Assembly: GCA_905236325.1 (NCBI GenBank)
Contig: CAJOPJ010000130.1
Location: 1-22,845, forward strand
DNA from: an uncultured Selenomonadaceae bacterium
Lineage (GTDB): Bacteria; Bacillota; Negativicutes; Selenomonadales; Selenomonadaceae
Length of the DNA stretch: 22,845 bases
Reading direction: 5' to 3'
The translations under genes and the position numbers were made by a program. The notes below the pieces were generated by a model. That model saw only the letters and a program-made list of their open reading frames with translations. It was not told the origin of the DNA and searched no databases. Position 1 is the first letter of the stretch; every line of letters starts with the position of its first letter. This document shows positions 22,717 to 22,845 of this stretch, one piece after another.

Positions 22717-22845
22717 ATGCTTGATATGAAATTTGTTCGCGACAATTTAGATTTAGTTCGCGAAATGTTGAAAAACAGAAATAATTCCTTGAACTTGGAT
22801 AATTTTTCTGAACTTGAAAAAAAACGCCGTGAAATTTTAAATGAA
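22717..22845 (+). CDS. serS: Seryl-tRNA synthetase, N-terminal fragment (partial at window end)
   Basis: 43 codons are in the window. The N-terminus MLDMKFVRDNLDLVREMLKN, followed by a charged helix (FSELEKKRREI), matches the tRNA-binding coiled-coil arm that opens seryl-tRNA synthetases. GGAGGT at 22702-22707 is 9 bases before ATG 22717. The catalytic domain lies outside the window, so the call rests on the N-terminus alone. Confidence 0.85.
   Translation, partial: MLDMKFVRDNLDLVREMLKNRNNSLNLDNFSELEKKRREILNE

Overview
The window is an AT-rich bacterial chromosome segment, most likely from a motile diderm Firmicute of the class Negativicutes (Selenomonas-like). This taxonomic call is inference. 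The support is the combination of lipid A genes (lpxA, lpxI) and an outer-membrane secretin with Firmicute-style traits: strong AGGAGG-type ribosome binding sites, many TTG/GTG starts, and a SpoVD-like penicillin-binding protein with a C-terminal PASTA domain. motA and motB indicate flagella. I see no tRNA, rRNA, insertion sequence, prophage or CRISPR array, and no gene-free stretch longer than about 180 bases.

Layout. 1-3644 (+): the tail of an upstream gene, a radical SAM/SPASM protein fused to a zinc-ribbon methyltransferase, a Crp/Fnr-type regulator and a small orphan ABC ATPase, all tightly packed. 3627-5432 (-): a YgbA-type cysteine-rich protein followed by hemL. 5527-11341 (+): a 1454-residue glycosyltransferase (GT2, TPRs, OGT-like domain, TPRs, second OGT-like domain), then nadE, ending at a bidirectional terminator. 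11393-15080 (-): a secretin, then motA, motB and acpS, then rpsT from its own promoter. 15245-20553 (+): PASTA penicillin-binding protein, polyprenol-phosphate-type glycosyltransferase, fabZ, lpxA and lpxI, an envelope-building set. 20709-22535 (-): glmS. 22717 onward (+): the start of serS, transcribed divergently from glmS.

Much of the region serves the cell envelope: GlmS makes glucosamine-6-phosphate for peptidoglycan and lipid A, FabZ and AcpS serve fatty-acid synthesis, LpxA and LpxI perform early lipid A steps, and the PBP cross-links peptidoglycan. The dual-OGT protein and the radical SAM-methyltransferase fusion look like modifiers of proteins or glycans, possibly of flagellin, but no substrate is encoded in the window.

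The most unusual observations are: (i) NadE appears to have lost about 100 residues from the middle of its glutaminase domain, and a short heptad repeat array lies exactly at the junction; (ii) related heptad arrays recur at three gene boundaries, where they supply stop codons or ribosome-binding sequence; (iii) the second OGT domain lacks the histidine matching the conserved OGT residue; (iv) the radical SAM-methyltransferase architecture itself.
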